Source: Chondrosia reniformis (taxonomy: Eukaryota; Porifera; Demospongiae; Chondrillida; Chondrillidae). From it: 64,000 bases of DNA. Both the position numbers and the translations under genes were made by a program. This document shows, piece after piece, positions 32,776-44,717 of the stretch. The notes beneath the pieces are model-generated. The model was given only the letters and a program-made list of their open reading frames with translations. It made no database searches and was not told the DNA's origin. The stretch's first letter is position 1. Every line of letters begins with the position of its first letter. The DNA lies in assembly GCA_947172415.1 (NCBI GenBank), contig OX359197.1, positions 310,001-374,000 on the forward strand, written 5' to 3'.

Positions 32776-35700
32776 TTGACCAATGACCATCGAAGTATAT
32801 TTTATTTGCTAAATGTATTCATTGACTGTATCCATGCCAACGAGGTTATTCAAAATACAAGCAAACGATTGAGCAATATAGCAATTATAAGGAGAAAGCG
32901 AATGGTGAGTTTCCTATATTACGTCCGCGACCGGCCAACTAGACAAGCTGTGTTAAACTTTACTATTTTCAAATTAGGCCATGTTGAGACGCAGTTACGT
33001 TGGTACGGGGCAAATGACTCGCGCGCAAGAGGAAAAAATGAGGTGTGACAACAGACAGAGAGAATACCTCATTGACGATCACAAAAAAATGTTGGCACAA
33101 GACAAACTACTCAAGTATGTTCTGTGAAATTTTACCGAGTCTCGCATGTTGGTCTGTTATTTCCCATTTTGCTTACACGAATGTGGTATACGATGTGATG
33201 TATCTCACTCCAGCTCCAGACCTTATGGCTCAAGGGAATGATGTTTTAGATACTCCATAGGTCATTGGGACAGTATATAATAGATGAATATTCTAATACA
33301 CCATTTTCCTACATGCTATGCCTACTCTGTAAATTAAAAAACTAAAGGGAACAAAACCTGGCGAGAGCTCAGAAATTTTCTCTTTCTTCTTTTGTTCCAC
33401 TGAGCCAGAAAAATAATTCTGGGAATACCACCCTTCATCAGTGACCCTGAAACTGTTTCTTTGAATCCTTACCTCCTTAGCTCTCTCTTTGAATCCTTAC
33501 CTCCTTAGCTCTCTCTTTGAATCCTTACCTCCTTAGCTCTCTCTTTGAATCCTTACCTCCTTAGCTCTCTCTTAATTTTGAGGTTGTTTATACAGAATTG
33601 GCATATAATAGATGCAATATTAGTTCTGTAAACTTTTATATTTTCTTGAATGTACGATAAAATGCACTTTTGTGTTGTAGTTGTATAATAAATGACAATT
33701 TACCTTTATGTGGAAAAACATTTTATATTGCAATTTTGTGTTAAGTTATAAACTTCCTTTGCAATCAAACAGGGCCTATAAAGTAGTTGTAGATAAAGTA
33801 TGAACTATCTAACAAGTACATAAGACTTAGTACAAACCTATGTACTGGTATGTGAGGTTTGTGTAGGTACGTACGTAGTATTGTATGAAATAGAATATTT
33901 TAGATACATCCTATTTTAAGGTTTTAAGTATATAATAATCAATACATTGTTTTCCTTTATTTTAATGTGGTTTATGGCACAACATTTCAGGAACATTCTT
34001 TCACTCACTGTAGGGCCAATATGGCTAGTGAAACAAGAGTTGAAAACAAGATATTTATTCGTAAGCTACAGCAGGAAGCTATGGAAAGAGAGATGGAGGA
34101 GAAGCTGGCAGCAGCTGAGAGGGAGAAAGTTTACAGGAAAAAGCAGCAGCTACAAGAAGAGAAACTGGCACAAGTGAGTGGATAAAGACAATGACTTTTA
34201 TTATGGATACATTGAATGGGGTGGCCATGTTTTTTGGCCATCCATACTTAGAGAGTACTACCTTACTCTCTTATATACGTATGTATGTATGTATGTGTAA
34301 ATTCATAAATGTTGTTTTTGAAGGAGCTAGAGAGGCTGAAATGGCAGAAGCAGAAAGATGAGAGAATGAGACAAAAGATTCGAGAAAACTCTACTGAGCT
34401 TCGTGAGTTGGAGGCCAAACTGAGGGCGGGTTACATGAACAAGGAGCGAGCAGCCCAGTTGGCAGAGAAGGACACACTTAAGGCTATCGAGGATGACAGG
34501 GAGGCGGAGATTGCAGCCATGATGCAGAAGGAACATGACGAGGCATTGAAAAGGGAACACCAGAAGGAAGTGGCTAGGTGGGAGAAGAGTGTGGAATATC
34601 AAGAACAGTTGGAGAGGCAGCTTGAAGAGCAGGTAGACCTGATCAGGACATCATTACAGGCCACTGATATGCTATGTTACTATATTGTAGATACGTACGT
34701 ATGTATATACGTATATCTTTTCATTTAGACATATACACATATAAATGTGCATAGGTACGTGCATATGTACAATAAATCTACAAAAGTTTAGTATACGTAT
34801 ATATACGTATGTAAACATGATTGTTGACTTGTACGTACACTGCATATTTACTGCATACGTACAATAGGAACAAAAGAAACAGGAATTATACGAAGAGTTC
34901 CTGAAGGAAAAGTTGATGATTGATGAGATTGTCCGTAAGATCTATGAGGAGGATCAGAGAGACATGCAAATGCGGTTGGAGAGGCAGCAAGCCACGAGGG
35001 AGTACGTCAAAGAGTTCCTGCAGAAGAGAGAGGAATGGAAGGAACACGAGAGAGAGGTGATGGAGGCGGAGAACAAGCGGATACTGGAGTTCAGTCAGCA
35101 GCAGCAAGCCAGAGAGGAGCAGAGGATGGAGAACCAGAGACTGAGAGAGGAGGCAAAGTCCAGAGTACAACAACAGCTGGCAGAAGTGATAGCCTCTAAG
35201 CAGGTAGCGGATGAAGAGATGGAGAGGTATTGAAAGATGCATCTATTTGCATGAATGAGCTTGAATAATCTGAAACACTATTTCCTGTTGAAATGCATAT
35301 CCGTATGAACATACATACATAGATAAGACTAAGGAAACACAGATAGAACTGACTTCCAGACTTATTACTTATTACTTAGGGAAAACCTAGCCATAGGGCT
35401 TTGTATGTGGATAGAGTTTCATGCTAACCTTTTCTCTTTCTCTACTGGGCCAACTTGAATGTACATTTAAGGTGGCATGACATGTGTCAAGCTGTCCCAA
35501 TAAATTTAATTGTATGAGCTGAACGCAGTGTCACGAGTGTGTCTTCCTCGCAGGATACGTATGGAGCTGTACCAGGAGGAGCTGGAAGAGGAGCAGAGAC
35601 AGAAGGAGAGATCAGCTCTTGAGGCTCAGATCAGACAGCGTCTTGATCTACAGCAAGCAAACAAGGACTATCTTGAGCTGAAGGCTAGGAAGGAGGAGGC

Positions 35701-36741
35701 ACAGAGAATAGAGGAACAAGAGTTTAGACAACAGGTATGTTTTGAGCTACGTATATCTTGGCATAGTGTCTTCCAGTTATTATCCATATCACATAGTGTA
35801 TTTCATCATAGGCTTTACACTGGGTTAGTGCAATTAACTCCCATTTTTCATGTACATCTACAGTATATGCAGTATATGAGTCAATGAATATGATTTGCTG
35901 TTATATACAAACAAACCCGATATCACGTTATATTTATACATACGTACATGCATACACAGACGTGGTTACACAGGTTTAAATATCAGTATTGTACCACTCA
36001 TTTCAGATGATGGCAAAGTTTGCAGAAGATGATCGCATTGAACAGATGAATGCACAAAAGCGAAGAATGAAACAGTTGGAGCACAGAAGAGCTGTTGAAA
36101 GATTAATTGAAGAAAGGAGAGCACAATTTCAGGAAGAAAAGGTAAATTACGTATATACCTACTCTCATAAACTGGGTCAGTCCGGGTGTGAAAGGTTGTC
36201 AATTATCTCTGATTAACATCTTGTACTGATAAAAAGATGTCTATAATTTATGAGATAAAAGAGTAATTATTTATATAAAATGTAACCATATATACGTAAG
36301 AATATGACATATGTAAAAGACCTCATTTCTGTACATGGAATATCTACGTATGTACGTATGTTATAAGATCTAATTTTGTCAGGATATATTATTCTTATGC
36401 ATGGATATATTTGAAAATAATGCACATGCAGTGTGTAAATTTATTTATGATGTATAGACTTTGGTAACCATAATATATCACTACTTATTGATCCTTTAAA
36501 TGCTGCTAAACAGGAGAGGGAACTGGAAGAGTGGAAAGAGGAGCAGAGAATGGAACAAGCAAGAAAGCAGATCATTGAGGAAGAGAGACAGCGTCTCCTC
36601 AGAGAACACGCTGCCAAGTTATTGGGTTACCTACCAAAAGGAGTTCTCAGGAATGAAAAAGACCTTAATCTCTTTGACCACTCCTTTAAGGAAGCTTATG
36701 ACAAGCGAAAAGTGGATTTATTTGAAGATGATGGCTGGTGA
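32776..36741 (+). CDS. MNS1: Meiosis-specific nuclear structural protein 1 (MNS1), ciliary axoneme protein
   Basis: Eight exons join in phase to 545 aa: 32776-32904, 32978-33114, 34014-34173, 34324-34632, 34868-35226, 35554-35734, 36007-36141 and 36514-36741. Nearly the whole protein is charged alpha-helix or coiled coil of the trichohyalin-plectin-homology type (EREMEEKLAAAEREKVYRKK, EELEEEQRQKERSALEAQI). The C-terminus AAKLLGYLPKGVLRNEKDL, then DLFDHSFKEAYDKR-like sequence, matches animal MNS1. MNS1 is a microtubule inner protein needed for motile cilia and flagella and for outer dynein arm docking. The first exon, and so the true start, is the least certain part; exon 2 onward is firm. The gene lies inside the array, opposite in direction to the array genes, and exon 3 copies occur at 44429 and 47951. 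Confidence 0.92.
33300..33460. repeat. Interspersed ~200-bp repeat in MNS1 intron 2
   Basis: Family copy with accattttcctacatgctat, gggaacaaaacctggcgag and a gggaataccacccttcatca end, in the same orientation as 62343-62545. Confidence 0.65.
33462..33575. repeat. 28-bp tandem repeat in MNS1 intron 2
   Basis: Four near-perfect copies of ctttgaatccttacctcctt followed by agctctct. Confidence 0.9.
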
Positions 36742-37351
36742 AAGGAAAGAGTTTGCAAGCTGCAGTTTCCTGTACAATTGGAACTCTCTAAACCTTTACT
36801 ATCTGCATGTACCTATCTTATCCTCTTGTGCACAAAATTGCTCATTATTGTAACTGTATGTTTTTCTTTCTACCGAGGAATGAAGGTCCAGATCTACTGA
36901 CTGAAACAATCCCACGTTCCATTATCTAGTCTATCTATGTACGTATATAGCTATATGCGTGATTAATGATATAAAATTTAAAATAAAGTTTGCTTCTAAC
37001 GAAGGAGCGATAATTAAATATAGCGGTCTGCCGCGAAGGGAAAACCGGAAGTAGAAGGAGAAAGCCAAAAGAACGGTAGGACGGGCGTCTTCGACCGGCA
37101 GAGCACATGTACACTTTACGGGAGTTTTCCATAATCTGTGAATGTTAGGCGGCGTTTCGTGCTGTAATTTAAGAGGACTTGTCGAACGAAGAAACAAATA
37201 AACGCTACTGAATTATAGATATTTATTGAGATACATACAGCCATACACAAATGGTGATTCTGTATATGAACTAATTAAATGATGACATCATATGTTGCAC
37301 AAAATGCAAAATGCAGGCACTCTACTAATATCATCAGTCAGAGAAATTGCA
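36742..37351. other. Intergenic between convergent MNS1 and gene D
   Basis: Contains the 3' UTRs of MNS1 and gene D. A GC-richer, CpG-containing stretch at about 37000-37200 (gcggtctgccgcgaaggg, gacgggcgtcttcgaccgg) differs from its surroundings and may be a relic of another gene. I could not identify it. Confidence 0.4.
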
Positions 37352-38410
37352 TTAATACGTAAATAGTTCCAAAAGTTCCAAGCCTGTATTGTCATTATTA
37401 TTTGGATATCCACACCAGCGTACTTCTATATCATGATAGGTAGGACTGTCAAGATCTACATTAAACCATGGTCTTCCATCTTCAGGACAACAGTTGCTAC
37501 CTTCATAGCAATTGCCTTGCCACATTGTGTAGTTAGTGTACCACTGATTTTGAGGTGTATATTTTGTGGCTGATTCACAGAAATAGTTATTTCCAACAAA
37601 ACTGGGAGAAGCAGTTCCACCTGGAGCACAGGGACAGTTACAATGATTATGTTGAGCATATTGCCAACCACTAGCATAAGTCCAGACATGAGTACGATTA
37701 TCTGAAGGACCTCTTGTTATTGTGACACCAGTTGCATACTTGGTGGAGTAACCAAAAAAAGCACATGTCCATCCACTAGTAGCATAAGCATACCCCACTG
37801 CTCTACCACAGATATGACTGTACTCTACACCTTGCGATGGATAATATACAGAATCACATGGAACTGAATTGGCAAGAGAATGCGAAAGTCTACCACACAT
37901 AGTTGTACCATTGACCTCATACTTAGTAAGATTACTGGGACAGGTATCTGATACACTGGTATCCAGATAGGCTATACGCATGACTCCTCTCACTCCACAT
38001 GCTGTGGTATCCATATCACAGTAGACTTGTTGAGGAGATGATTCAGTGGAGATCCAATAGAGACCAGAAGGACAAAGGTTATTGTTCAGGTAGACATCAC
38101 GGCAGGAAGAAGCAGGCTGGCCTTGAGTGGAGCCAATACAAGGAGAACTTGATGGAGAAGGACTTGGTGAAGGTACGTAGTAGGTAGTGGTCTCTATGGG
38201 AGTTTCTGTAGTTATATAAACTGTTTCAGTGACTGTAGTAGGTTGGCACTGATTGGATGTACCGGGAGGACCAGGGGGGCCAGGTGGACCAGGAGGACCA
38301 GGTGGACCAGGGATGATATGCAGTGATGGAAAGTTATGGCATTTTCCTTTATTCGACTGAGCATTTACATAAGCAGTCAATGCTAGTACTAGTACATACA
38401 GCAGGAACAT
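37352..38410 (-). CDS. Array gene D: secreted collagen-like / fibrinogen-motif protein (subgroup 2 start)
   Basis: Single exon, 352 aa. The N-terminus MFLLYVLVLALTAYVNAQS and the following KGKCHNFPSLHIIP differ from genes A-C and match gene I. There are five collagen-type triplets and an intact fibrinogen-like motif. The C-terminal domain has YATSGWTCAFFGYSTKYATG and lacks the INGLYVSG insertion, and its NDNTGLELLELFTY end is close to gene K. D therefore looks mosaic: 5' half like I, 3' half like K. The upstream block also follows the I type rather than the A type. Confidence 0.85.
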   Translation of the reverse strand: MFLLYVLVLALTAYVNAQSNKGKCHNFPSLHIIPGPPGPPGPPGPPGPPGTSNQCQPTTVTETVYITTETPIETTTYYVPSPSPSPSSSPCIGSTQGQPASSCRDVYLNNNLCPSGLYWISTESSPQQVYCDMDTTACGVRGVMRIAYLDTSVSDTCPSNLTKYEVNGTTMCGRLSHSLANSVPCDSVYYPSQGVEYSHICGRAVGYAYATSGWTCAFFGYSTKYATGVTITRGPSDNRTHVWTYASGWQYAQHNHCNCPCAPGGTASPSFVGNNYFCESATKYTPQNQWYTNYTMWQGNCYEGSNCCPEDGRPWFNVDLDSPTYHDIEVRWCGYPNNNDNTGLELLELFTY

Positions 38411-38479
38411 CTTGCAGCTACAGGTGGAGCTTGGCTGATATATCTGAGATTGCTGTATTCCCTCAAGACACTATAACTG

Positions 38480-38530
38480 TTTGATTTGTTCACTGAAGCA
38501 GAGAATGAAACTGGTCACATATTTATACTC
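38480..38530 (-). promoter_or_regulatory. Subgroup-2 upstream block with TATA box, gene D
   Basis: Plus-strand gtttgatttgttcactgaag, gagaatgaaactggtcac and atatttatactcttct, about 110 bp from the ATG. Shared with gene I only. Confidence 0.65.
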
Positions 38531-40129
38531 TTCTAAGGAATTTTATTAATAATGGAGTGACTTCTGTAATATACATACATGTAGGAGGTATGTACACGTG
38601 ATATGTATGTATAGTATAACCACCCATCTTACATCCTAAATTTTTAAAAGTTTCCCTTTAGGGCCCACTGTAAATCCCCATTGTTAGGGGGTACTTATCT
38701 TATCTTATGGAGCTTCCTTCAATAAATTGATCATTAATGTTTGACATTTTTAATTCTATAATTGCTATAGCAGCATCTTTATAGATAAGCTAGATATATG
38801 CTCATATATGTATTGTATATACATATTTTTAAGCTCTGAGGTATATACATATTTAATATATTCAAGTTAATTTGACTATATACATTCACACATATACTAT
38901 ATATGCATGGTTAATATATTAGGTTTTACACAATATTAATTTATAACTTGCTCACAAGTACAATTGCTGAAGCGTTAACATATTCACGTAAACCACATAT
39001 ATGTGGTACAAGTGATATGGCTACATAGTTATCCCTATACAGAATGGATGTAGTTAATTAGTTACAGTGATCCTTAACTGCATATATAATGCAGTGTAAT
39101 ACAGCCATCAGATAGGCAGCATACCATCTCTATCCCAGACACTGGCAGAATGCCGGGAGAATCCCTCAAAAATGAATGTTAGGATGTGAAGCAAGTCAAT
39201 GGTATAACACAAAAGAGCAGGTTTATATCGTCAGGTAGGGCTTGATAGAAATCAGGCATTTAAACATATATATATCCCATAGGCACAGCAAATGTGTGAG
39301 ATTGGGATGATGTCACAAGCAGTGCAGTCTTACACTGAGGGTGAGTTACCTGGCCCCTCTCACAGTGTAGGATATCCCCCATGCAACCCTGGATCAATAA
39401 TGAGCGCTGGGGGAGGGGAAGATGGTAGAAAGTAGGTTTAGACATAGGTATGTAGAAATGAGTGATATATATAATCAGAGGTACATATATACGTATATAT
39501 CAACGTATATATGAATAACAGACCCAATTTAACTCTCTCTATATATATATTTAGCATTCATAAGATATAGACATCTATATAAGGCACTTTGAGTATACCA
39601 AAATTTTACATTCATATGATACAGGACAAGATACTTGTTACTAGTCAGTTAAAATTCAACATGAAGAAATATGCCAGAATTACTTTCTGAGTGAAACTGC
39701 ATGCTGTACTTAGTTCAAAGTTGGTGTTATCTATTTAAGGCACTTTGGGTATGCCAAACATTTAGCATTAATATGATACAGGATAAGATATAGACTTGTT
39801 ACAATTCAGTTAAAATTCAACATTAAGAAATAATAAGCCCCTATATACACCTAAGTCAGAATCATTAAGATTACGACTATTATATATGCCCAACAAGGCG
39901 ACCAAGTTATTCGAGAGTGTGGGACATACAGCAGCCCCATGAGTTTTAACTTGAATTATATTACCTGTGAAGTTTAAAGACATCTGAAAGATGTACTTGA
40001 CTGTGTTCATAAACATATTATAGATTACACTTTATTCAGAGTCATATTATTACAATTGAATATGCTCAGATAGTAAGGTGTGCAGAAAAAGGAATGAGTT
40101 ATGAATATTTAAGCATGTTGTAACTAATG
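38531..40129. other. Intergenic between genes D and E, with a ~156-bp direct duplication
   Basis: No gene recognised. A segment with aaggcactttgagtatacca and tagtcagttaaaattcaaca at about 39580-39675 recurs, diverged, at about 39736-39832. The middle portion (39120-39440) is GC-richer and single copy in the window. Confidence 0.5.
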
Positions 40130-41224
40130 TTAGTACACAAAAATCTCCAAAAGCTCTGTTGCTATATTATCATTAGTTTTACTACCACACCAGCGTACTT
40201 CTACATCTTCATTGGTAGGATTGTCAAGATCTACATTAAACCATGGTCTTCCATCGTCAGGACAACAGTCGCTACCTTCATAGCAATTACCTTGCCACAT
40301 TGTGTAGTTTATGAACCATTGACCTACTGCAGGAGGTTGGTATTTTGTGGCTGATTCACAGAAATAGTTGTTTCCAACAAAACTTGGAGGATCAACTCCA
40401 TCGGTTGGAGCACAGGGACAGTTACAATCAACACCAGGGACCTCTTGTCTACCAGCAGCATAAGTCCAGACATGAGTACGATCGGTAGAAGGACCTCTAG
40501 TTATTGTGACACCAGACACATAAAGAGCATTAATGTTATCTCTACCTTGAGGCCACCAAAATCCACAAGTGTATAATGGACCCCCACTTCCGCTGTGAGC
40601 ATACCCCACTGCTCTACCGCAAATATTACTGTACTCTAAACCTTCCGAGGGGTAATATACAGAATCACATGCATATGTATCTCTTAGGTTCTTCCTTCCA
40701 CACATAGTTGTACCATTGACCTCATACTTAGTAAGATTACTGGGACAGGTATCTGATACACTGGTATCCAGATAGGCTATACGCATAACTCCTCTCACTC
40801 CACATGCTGTGGTATCCATATCACAGTAGACTTGTTGAGGAGATGATTCAGTGGAGATCCAATAGAGACCAGAAGGACAAAGGTTATTGTTCTGGTAGAT
40901 ATCACGGCAGGAAGAAGCAGGCTCGTCTGGAGTGGAGCCAATGCAAGGCCTAGGAGAACTTGATGGAGAAGGACTTGGTGAAGGTATGCAGTAAGGAGTG
41001 GTCTCAATGGGAGTTTCTGTAGTTATATAAACTGTTTCAGTGACTGTAGTAGTAGGTTGGCACTGATTAGATGTACCGGGAGGTCCAGGAGGACCAGGGG
41101 GACCAGGGGGACCAGGAGGACCTGGGATGATGCATAGTGATTGATAGTTGCAGTACGTTGAATTCCCTTCATTCAAATGAGCATTGCCATAAGTAGTCAA
41201 TACTAGTAGATACAGCAGGAACAT
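40130..41224 (-). CDS. Array gene E: secreted collagen-like / fibrinogen-motif protein
   Basis: Single exon, 364 aa. Signal peptide MFLLYLLVLTTYGNA, five collagen-type triplets, a linker with an extra Arg-Pro (SSPRPCIGSTPDEP), and the fibrinogen-like motif [20 protein letters not shown]. Variable parts are KNLRDTYACDSV, GPLYTCGFWWPQGRDNINAL, RQEVPGVDCNCPCAPTDGVD and GSKTNDNIATELLEIFVY. Position, promoter type and upstream interval pair it with gene A: A-B and E-F look like copies of one two-gene block. Confidence 0.85.
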   Translation of the reverse strand: MFLLYLLVLTTYGNAHLNEGNSTYCNYQSLCIIPGPPGPPGPPGPPGPPGTSNQCQPTTTVTETVYITTETPIETTPYCIPSPSPSPSSSPRPCIGSTPDEPASSCRDIYQNNNLCPSGLYWISTESSPQQVYCDMDTTACGVRGVMRIAYLDTSVSDTCPSNLTKYEVNGTTMCGRKNLRDTYACDSVYYPSEGLEYSNICGRAVGYAHSGSGGPLYTCGFWWPQGRDNINALYVSGVTITRGPSTDRTHVWTYAAGRQEVPGVDCNCPCAPTDGVDPPSFVGNNYFCESATKYQPPAVGQWFINYTMWQGNCYEGSDCCPDDGRPWFNVDLDNPTNEDVEVRWCGSKTNDNIATELLEIFVY

Positions 41225-41289
41225 CTTGTAGATACAGAAAAACTTGACTGATATCTCAGATTGTTTTAGTCACTTCAGGACCAACTAAT

Positions 41290-41342
41290 AGTCCGATTTA
41301 CTGAATGTGAATGACGGTGGATGGTCTGGGTATTTATATATA
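41290..41342 (-). promoter_or_regulatory. Conserved upstream block with TATA box, gene E
   Basis: Plus-strand gtccgatttactgaatgtga, ggatggtctgggtatttata, about 110 bp from the ATG. Confidence 0.7.
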
Positions 41343-42008
41343 CTGCTACTATACTAATATATATACGGAAGTATATCCATATAGGACTATTAAAACTGTA
41401 GAGTTATGTAGTGGGAAGTTAGATCCCATTTCTACGAGATGACACAAATCACTGATCATGATCAAGTTAAATTATTAATATTGCAAATATAAATTATATA
41501 GGAGTTGCGCTATATGATTACTAACTGAGACCCTTAAAGGACTGGTTCTTTATGTCCTGCAAATTAAAGTGCTTTTAATTCACTACATAATTATATGATA
41601 TTGTTGTATAGCATGCCTGTATATATTAGTGATACAACTATTGGCATTTAGTTTAATTACATTGTACAGCCATGTACCCTTTCCTGTGGATCATGTATAG
41701 CAATAAGTATTATATATTGATTTATGTCTGGACCATGCACATTTAGGAAAGTGGAAAGGCTGCGTATTCTTATGTTACTATATAAATATAAATTTATACA
41801 TAGATGTATAGTAATATATATAGTTTTTGATGTATAGATCACATTTATTTAGTGTAGGATAATTGGCTGCACACAAGGACATGAAAAGCTGTCAGTGAAG
41901 CCTTAATGTAATGATGTAATAAGAGTGCAAGTTATAAAATGTTCTATATAATTAACTCAGTAGCCATGAAGTCTAACTTTATTGAATTTGTAAAATACAT
42001 GTATACAA

Positions 42009-42043
<35 letters not shown>

Positions 42044-42700
42044 CTTGTACAGTATATATATATATAGTAATACGGTACATGCATTATATAATGGCACTCA
42101 AGTGTACGGATCATGTATAGCAATAAGTATTATATATTGATTTTTGTCTGGACCATGCACATTTAGGAAAGTGGAAAGGCCGCGTGTTCTTATGTTACTA
42201 TATAAATATAAATTTATACATAGATGTATAGTAATTTATATAGTTTTTGATGTATGGATCACATTAATTTAGTGTAGGATAATTGGCTGCACACAAGGAC
42301 ATGAAAGGCTATCGGTGAAGCTTTAATGTAATGATGCAATAAGAGAACAAGTTATAAAATGTTCTATATAATTAACTCAGTAGCCATGAAGTCAAACTTT
42401 ATTGTTTGAATTTGAATTCCCATGTAAAATACATATAATATATGCGTATATTGTAACTTGCACTACATGCATTATATAATGGCACTCAAGTGTATCAAAG
42501 ATAGCTGTAGTATAACAAGTATTGTATATAATTGTAACTTTTATTTGTTGTGGAAGTTTTTTTGGTATATAGTATATGGTGAGATACCATACAAATATAA
42601 ATTGAGCCAGTGCGTGTATAATTGGTGTACCCTTTGGACCAATGGAAGGCATGCACAGTTACAATATTATTTAATATGTGTATACGTATATATATGCATG
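41343..42700. repeat. E-F intergenic block, copy of the A-B interval
   Basis: Shares with 26640-28010 the order tactatactaatatatat-type AT tract, agttatgtagtgggaagtta, ctgcaaattaaagtgctttt, the 180-bp repeat unit, cacacaaggacatgaaa and ggtgtaccctttggaccaat. Here the segment containing the 180-bp unit plus the following flank is itself duplicated (41630-42090 and 42100-42480). Confidence 0.8.
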
Positions 42701-42718
42701 ACTGCTCTGCCACAAACA

Positions 42719-44029
42719 TTACCTGTATATGTCCAATGTTTCCAGACCTATGTTGTCAACCCAGTTACTCGATCGTATAACTCCACACCAGCGTACTTCT
42801 ATATCTTGAGTAGTGGGACTGTCCAGTGCTACATTAAACCATGGTCTTCCATCGTCAGGACAACAGTTGCTACCTTCATAACAATTGCCTTGCCACATTA
42901 TGTAGTTAATGTACCACTCACCAAGAAGGGCGGGAGAATACTTTGTGGCTGATTCACAGAAGTAATTGTTTCCAACAAAGGAAGGAGGCTGTTGTCCTCC
43001 TGGAGCACAGGGACAGTTACCACCATTACTTGGGGTTTCTTGATAACCACTAGCGTGAGTCCAGACATGAGTACGATTATTAGGAGGACCTCTTGTTATT
43101 TCAAGACCAGATACATATATATCATTAATGGATTCAGTTGTTGCTGCAAATGCAATTGTATCTCCTCCACTGTGAACATACCCCACTGCTCTACCACAAA
43201 TGTGACTGTACTCTATACCTTCCGATGGATAATATACAGAATCACATGGCTGAGTGGAAAGAGTGCTGTTATGTCTGCCACACATAGTTGTACCATTGAC
43301 CTCATACTTAGTAAGATTACTGGGACAGGTATCTGATACACTAGTATCTAGATAGGCTATACGCATAACTCCTCTCACTCCACATGCTGTGGTATCCATA
43401 TCACAGTAGACTTGTTGAGGAGATGATTTAGTGGAGATCCAATAGAGACCAGAAGGACAAAGGTTATTGTTCCTGTAGACATCACGGCAGGAAGAAGCAG
43501 GCTGGTCTTGAGTGGAGCCAATGCAAGGAGAACTTGATGGAGAAGGACTTGGTGAAGGTATGTAGTAAGTGGTCTCAATGGGAGTTTCTGTAGTTATATA
43601 AACTGTTTCAGTGACTGTAGTAGTAGGTTGGCACTGATTGGATGAACCGGGAGGACCAGGGGGACCAGGAGGACCAGGAGGACCAGGGGGACCAGGAGGA
43701 CCAGGTGGATCAGGAGGACCAGGGGGACCAGGAGGACCAGGGGGACTAGGTGGACCGGGAGGACTAGGTGGACCAGGTGGACCAGGAGGACCAGGAGGAC
43801 TAGGTGGACCAGGAGGACCAGGAGGACCAAGGGGACCAGGAGGACCAGGTGGACCAGGAGGACCAGGAGGACTAGGTGGACCAGGAGGACCAGGTGGACC
43901 AGGGGGACCAGGTGGACCAGGAGGACCAGGGATGATGCACAGTGATTGATAGTTGCAGTATGTTGAATTCCCTTCATTCAAATGAGCATTGACATAAGCA
44001 GTCAATACTAGTCGATTTAGCAGGAACAT
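42719..44029 (-). CDS. Array gene F: copy with expanded collagen-like region
   Basis: Single exon, 436 aa, the longest of the array. Signal peptide [15 protein letters not shown]; the collagen-like stretch runs from about residue 34 to 130, about 32 triplets, mostly GPP with GPL, GPD and SPP variants, against four to ten in other intact collagen copies. The rest follows gene B closely ([33 protein letters not shown]). The protein ends LETLDIYR where gene B has LDIYVY. The final codons and stop come from a relic copy joined by a deletion. The coding 9-bp repeat explains the length change. The loss of the last Val-Tyr may be tolerated, but this is unknown. Confidence 0.85.
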   Translation of the reverse strand: MFLLNRLVLTAYVNAHLNEGNSTYCNYQSLCIIPGPPGPPGPPGPPGPPGPPSPPGPPGPPGPPGPLGPPGPPGPPSPPGPPGPPGPPSPPGPPSPPGPPGPPGPPDPPGPPGPPGPPGPPGPPGPPGSSNQCQPTTTVTETVYITTETPIETTYYIPSPSPSPSSSPCIGSTQDQPASSCRDVYRNNNLCPSGLYWISTKSSPQQVYCDMDTTACGVRGVMRIAYLDTSVSDTCPSNLTKYEVNGTTMCGRHNSTLSTQPCDSVYYPSEGIEYSHICGRAVGYVHSGGDTIAFAATTESINDIYVSGLEITRGPPNNRTHVWTHASGYQETPSNGGNCPCAPGGQQPPSFVGNNYFCESATKYSPALLGEWYINYIMWQGNCYEGSNCCPDDGRPWFNVALDSPTTQDIEVRWCGVIRSSNWVDNIGLETLDIYR

Positions 44030-44059
44030 CTTGTAGAGTCACTCCAGGAACAGCTAATA

Positions 44060-44115
44060 GTCTGATTTACTGAATTTGAATGACATGCAGTGGATGATCT
44101 GAGTATTTATATATG
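44060..44115 (-). promoter_or_regulatory. Conserved upstream block with TATA box, gene F
   Basis: Plus-strand gtctgatttactgaatttga, gcagtggatgatctgag, tatttatatatg, about 80 bp from the ATG. The spacer is shorter than in the other genes because the 5' UTR segment with the gatatctcagattg motif is missing. Confidence 0.65.
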
Positions 44116-44374
44116 TATTGCTACTACATGTATACTTAATGTATGGAAGTATATCCATATATTATATATAGGACCATTAATACTGTAGAGTTATACTGTA
44201 TATGTTGTGGGAAGTTACATATTGGGAACTCAGTTGGAAAAGGTACTTGTGGAAGTTTAGGTAGTTAGCCACACGAGATGACACGATTAGGTGGTATTGT
44301 ATGAATTGGCAGAATATTTTTGATATCCTGTTTAATTTTATAATAATAAATACATTGTTTTCCTTAAAGTTTAT

Positions 44375-44592
44375 TTTAATGTAGTTTATGGCACAAGTTT
44401 TCAGTAATGTTCTTTAATTCACTGTATAGGGATAGTGAAACAAGAGTTGAAAACAAGATATTTATTCATAAGCTACAGCAGAAAGCTATGGAAAGAGAGA
44501 TGGAGGAAAAGGTGGAAGCAGCTGAGAGGGAGAAAGTGTACAGAAAAAAGCAGCAGTTAAAAGAAGAGAAACTGGTACAAGTGAGTGGGTAG
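44375..44592 (+). pseudogene. Duplicated MNS1 exon 3 fragment, copy 1
   Basis: The upstream sequence (tttattttaatgtagtttat, gcacaagttttcagtaatgt) and an exon encoding SETRVENKIFIHKLQQKAME to EEKLVQ match MNS1 intron 2 and exon 3. The ggccaatatggc bases at the exon start are missing. The frame is open and the GT donor is kept, but no other MNS1 exon follows, so it is a dead fragment unless spliced into another transcript. Confidence 0.8.
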
Positions 44593-44717
44593 AGACAATG
44601 ACTTTCATAATGTATGATAATACATTGAATAGGGCGGCCATGTTTTTTGGCCATCCCATACTTGGAGAGTACTCTGATATCTATGTGTATACATATATAT
44701 GTATGAAAAATCTAATA

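Noticed and set aside
43638-43949. Plus-strand Gly-Pro-rich open frame opposite gene F
   Set aside because: It is the reverse complement of the coding collagen repeat; codons, promoter and paralogues support the minus strand only.
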